16,284 nt of DNA from DATBGS01 sp036557885 (GTDB lineage: Bacteria; Chloroflexota; Ktedonobacteria; Ktedonobacterales; DATBGS01): the NCBI GenBank assembly GCA_036557885.1, contig DATBGS010000179.1, positions 1-16,284 of the forward strand. Direction: 5' to 3'. Shown here piece after piece: positions 14,898 to 16,284 of the stretch. The position numbers and the translations under genes were made by a program. Positions within the stretch are counted from its first letter, which is position 1. Each line of letters begins with the position of its first letter. Under the pieces are notes generated by a model. That model saw nothing but the letters and a program-made list of their open reading frames with translations. It did no database searches and was not told the DNA's origin.

Positions 14898-15665
14898 TTA
14901 GAGACGACTCCCTGCCTGCATCAGCCCGCCATCAATAAAAAACGTCGTCGCGGTGGCATAGCTCGACTGATCAGAGGCGAGCCAGACCACCAACCTGGCG
15001 ACCTCTGTGGCTTCACCAATGCGACCAAGCGGAATAGCGGAGAGCATGGCCGCGTGCTGTTCGGGGTCAGCGCGCACAGCAGCATTTGTGGCGGTGGCGA
15101 TAGTTCCAGGGCCGACGCCGACCACCAGGATGCCATGGGGAGCCAGCTCGACACCCGCCGTTGCAGTGAGCATGCGGATACCCCCTTGGCGCAGCAGTAG
15201 GCTGTATTGCCGGGCATCGGCCAGACCTCATGCGTGGAGGAGATGTTAATGATCCGGCCACCCCTGCGCCTCCGCAATCATCTGTTTAGCCGCGTACTTG
15301 GTACCGAAAAAGGCGCCCTTCAGGTTGACATTGATCACCTGCTCGAACTGCTGCTCCGAGGTATCCAGCAGCGGCGTCCGTGTCTCTATCCCGGCGTTGT
15401 TGACCATCACATCCAGCCGTCCGAAGGACTGCACGGTCCGCTCGATGAGATGCTGGATGTCCTCCACGTGGGAGACATTTGCCTGGACAAGCTGGGCCTT
15501 GCCGCTGGCTCGCGCAACCTGCTGGAGCGTGTCCTCGGCTGCCGCCTCATTCTGATGGTAGTTGATTGTCACGGCAGCGCCGTCCTGGGCCAACGCCAGA
15601 CTGATGGCGCGCCCGATCCCCGCACTTCCCCCAGTCACAATCGCCACCTTGTTTGCTAACAGCAT
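14898..15665 (-). pseudogene. SDR-family dehydrogenase broken by two frameshifts
   Basis: Read across frames it is a complete short-chain dehydrogenase/reductase of about 255 residues. ATG 15665 follows GAGGAGAG. Visible are the cofactor motif VTGGSAGIG, the segment MVNNAGIETRTPLLD, INVNLKGAFFGTK, then after a frameshift near 15262 GRIINISSTHEVWPMPGN with the catalytic serine and YCCAKG (the YxxxK motif). A second frameshift near 15180 leads to RMLTATAGVELAPHGILVV, then GPGTIATATN and the C-terminal ATATTFFIDGGLMQAG. All SDR key residues survive, so decay is recent or the frameshifts are sequence errors. Closest by eye to glucose-1-dehydrogenase-like SDRs; the substrate cannot be inferred. 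It is convergent with the plus-strand genes to its left. Confidence 0.85.
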
Positions 15666-16060
15666 GTTCACTCTCCTCTGCCCGCCAGCTATGGCGGCAC
15701 GGTCTCGCGTCTGGGCACATCTTATATGCGTGCATGATGGTGATTCGTTTCCCGCGAAATGTGGTCGGCGTGAGCAGCCTCATGAGGAGTCCAGCACCAC
15801 TGGTGCCATGCGGCTGCAAGTTGTAGGCCCGCGCTATGAGCCTGCCAGTGTCTCCTGACCAAAAGAAATGATGTACCCTGAAGTACGCTCTTCACACAAT
15901 GGCATGCGCTTGGGATCGATCCTATCGGTCTGTTTAGCTCTCCACGGAAAAACACAACTTCACCAGGATTGAAGCAGCTTGGAACAAACCGCACGGTAAT
16001 AGTAACTGGCAGCCTGCTGTTTGGGGGTATGTCACCACTGATGAATGCCATATTCCGTGA
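15666..16060. other. Intergenic region upstream of the SDR remnant
   Basis: No convincing gene. The minus-strand frames here lack ribosome sites and recognisable similarity. The dehydrogenase promoter and the degraded start of the IS1-like transposase should lie here. I see no clear promoter elements. Confidence 0.4.
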
Positions 16061-16284
16061 GGTGGTGCCTTCGCTCTGGCGCTACGTAAGCAGGCGCTGC
16101 AACTCTACCTGGAAGGCACCAGTTTCCGGGTGATTGGGCGCCTACTTGGCATCCATCACCAAAGCGCCAGCAATTGGGTGACGCAGGCTGCCAACGCCCT
16201 GCCCACGACCGTCACCGACTCTACCCCAAGCGAGACGGAGGCGCTCATGGACGCCACTATTCGTAGCGTGGCTTGCATGAACAC
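16061..16284 (+). mobile_element. IS1-like transposase fragment, running off the right edge
   Basis: The frame from 16061 reads KQALQLYLEGTSFRVIGRLL and then GIHHQSASNWVTQAANALP, the helix-turn-helix region of an IS1-like transposase as I recall it (RxQALxLYLEGxxFRAI, then VHHxxVxNWV). A TGA at 16058-16060 precedes it, and I could not find the N-terminal zinc-ribbon CxxC pairs in any upstream frame. The 5' part is therefore either frameshifted and decayed or truncated. The catalytic domain would lie outside the window. Confidence 0.6.

Noticed and set aside
1..16284. CRISPR array, rRNA or prophage module
   Set aside because: No regularly spaced repeats, rRNA-like sequence or phage structural genes were seen.

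Overview
The window is GC-rich, gene-dense bacterial DNA in which chromosomal genes are mixed with transposable elements and decayed genes. The gene mix (an IS110 element, a MalT/LuxR-type AAA regulator with TPR repeats, FrnE-like DsbA, DUF2269, and IS982 and IS1-like remnants) resembles Chloroflexota, perhaps Ktedonobacteria. That placement is an inference from gene content, not a proof.

Left part (1-3000), all on the minus strand: an apparently complete IS110-family transposase, whose untranslated left end sits against a cupin gene that breaks off after about 51 codons. Next come a small heat-shock protein (Hsp20) and a DUF488/YeaO-like protein. A long, near-perfect hairpin precedes the cupin start.

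Central part (3000-5160), plus strand: the most notable locus. A DsbA/FrnE-type thiol oxidoreductase has TGA where the first cysteine of the CxxC active site should be, giving UPWC. The frame stays open for 214 further codons. A stem-loop with bacterial SECIS geometry begins at the base right after the TGA. The gene starts with a strong Shine-Dalgarno site and overlaps the AlkA-type DNA glycosylase gene by ATGA. I read it as a candidate selenoprotein that a standard gene caller would truncate, losing the catalytic site. The alternative is a recent nonsense mutation.

Middle (5160-9070): a 1.27-kb stretch without a recognisable gene, then on the minus strand an M20 amidohydrolase followed by a ThrE-type Thr/Ser exporter, probably one transcript, with an inverted repeat between them.

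Right part (9070-16284): a serine resolvase pseudogene (one nonsense codon, two frameshifts) behind a clear promoter with repeats; a 1015-residue ATPase/TPR/LuxR regulator; a DUF2269 membrane protein and a small alpha/beta-barrel protein, probably cotranscribed and preceded by a duplicated TCCAGGTAC site; a near-perfect terminator-like hairpin; an IS982 transposase remnant; an SDR dehydrogenase broken by two frameshifts; and an IS1-like transposase fragment running off the right edge.
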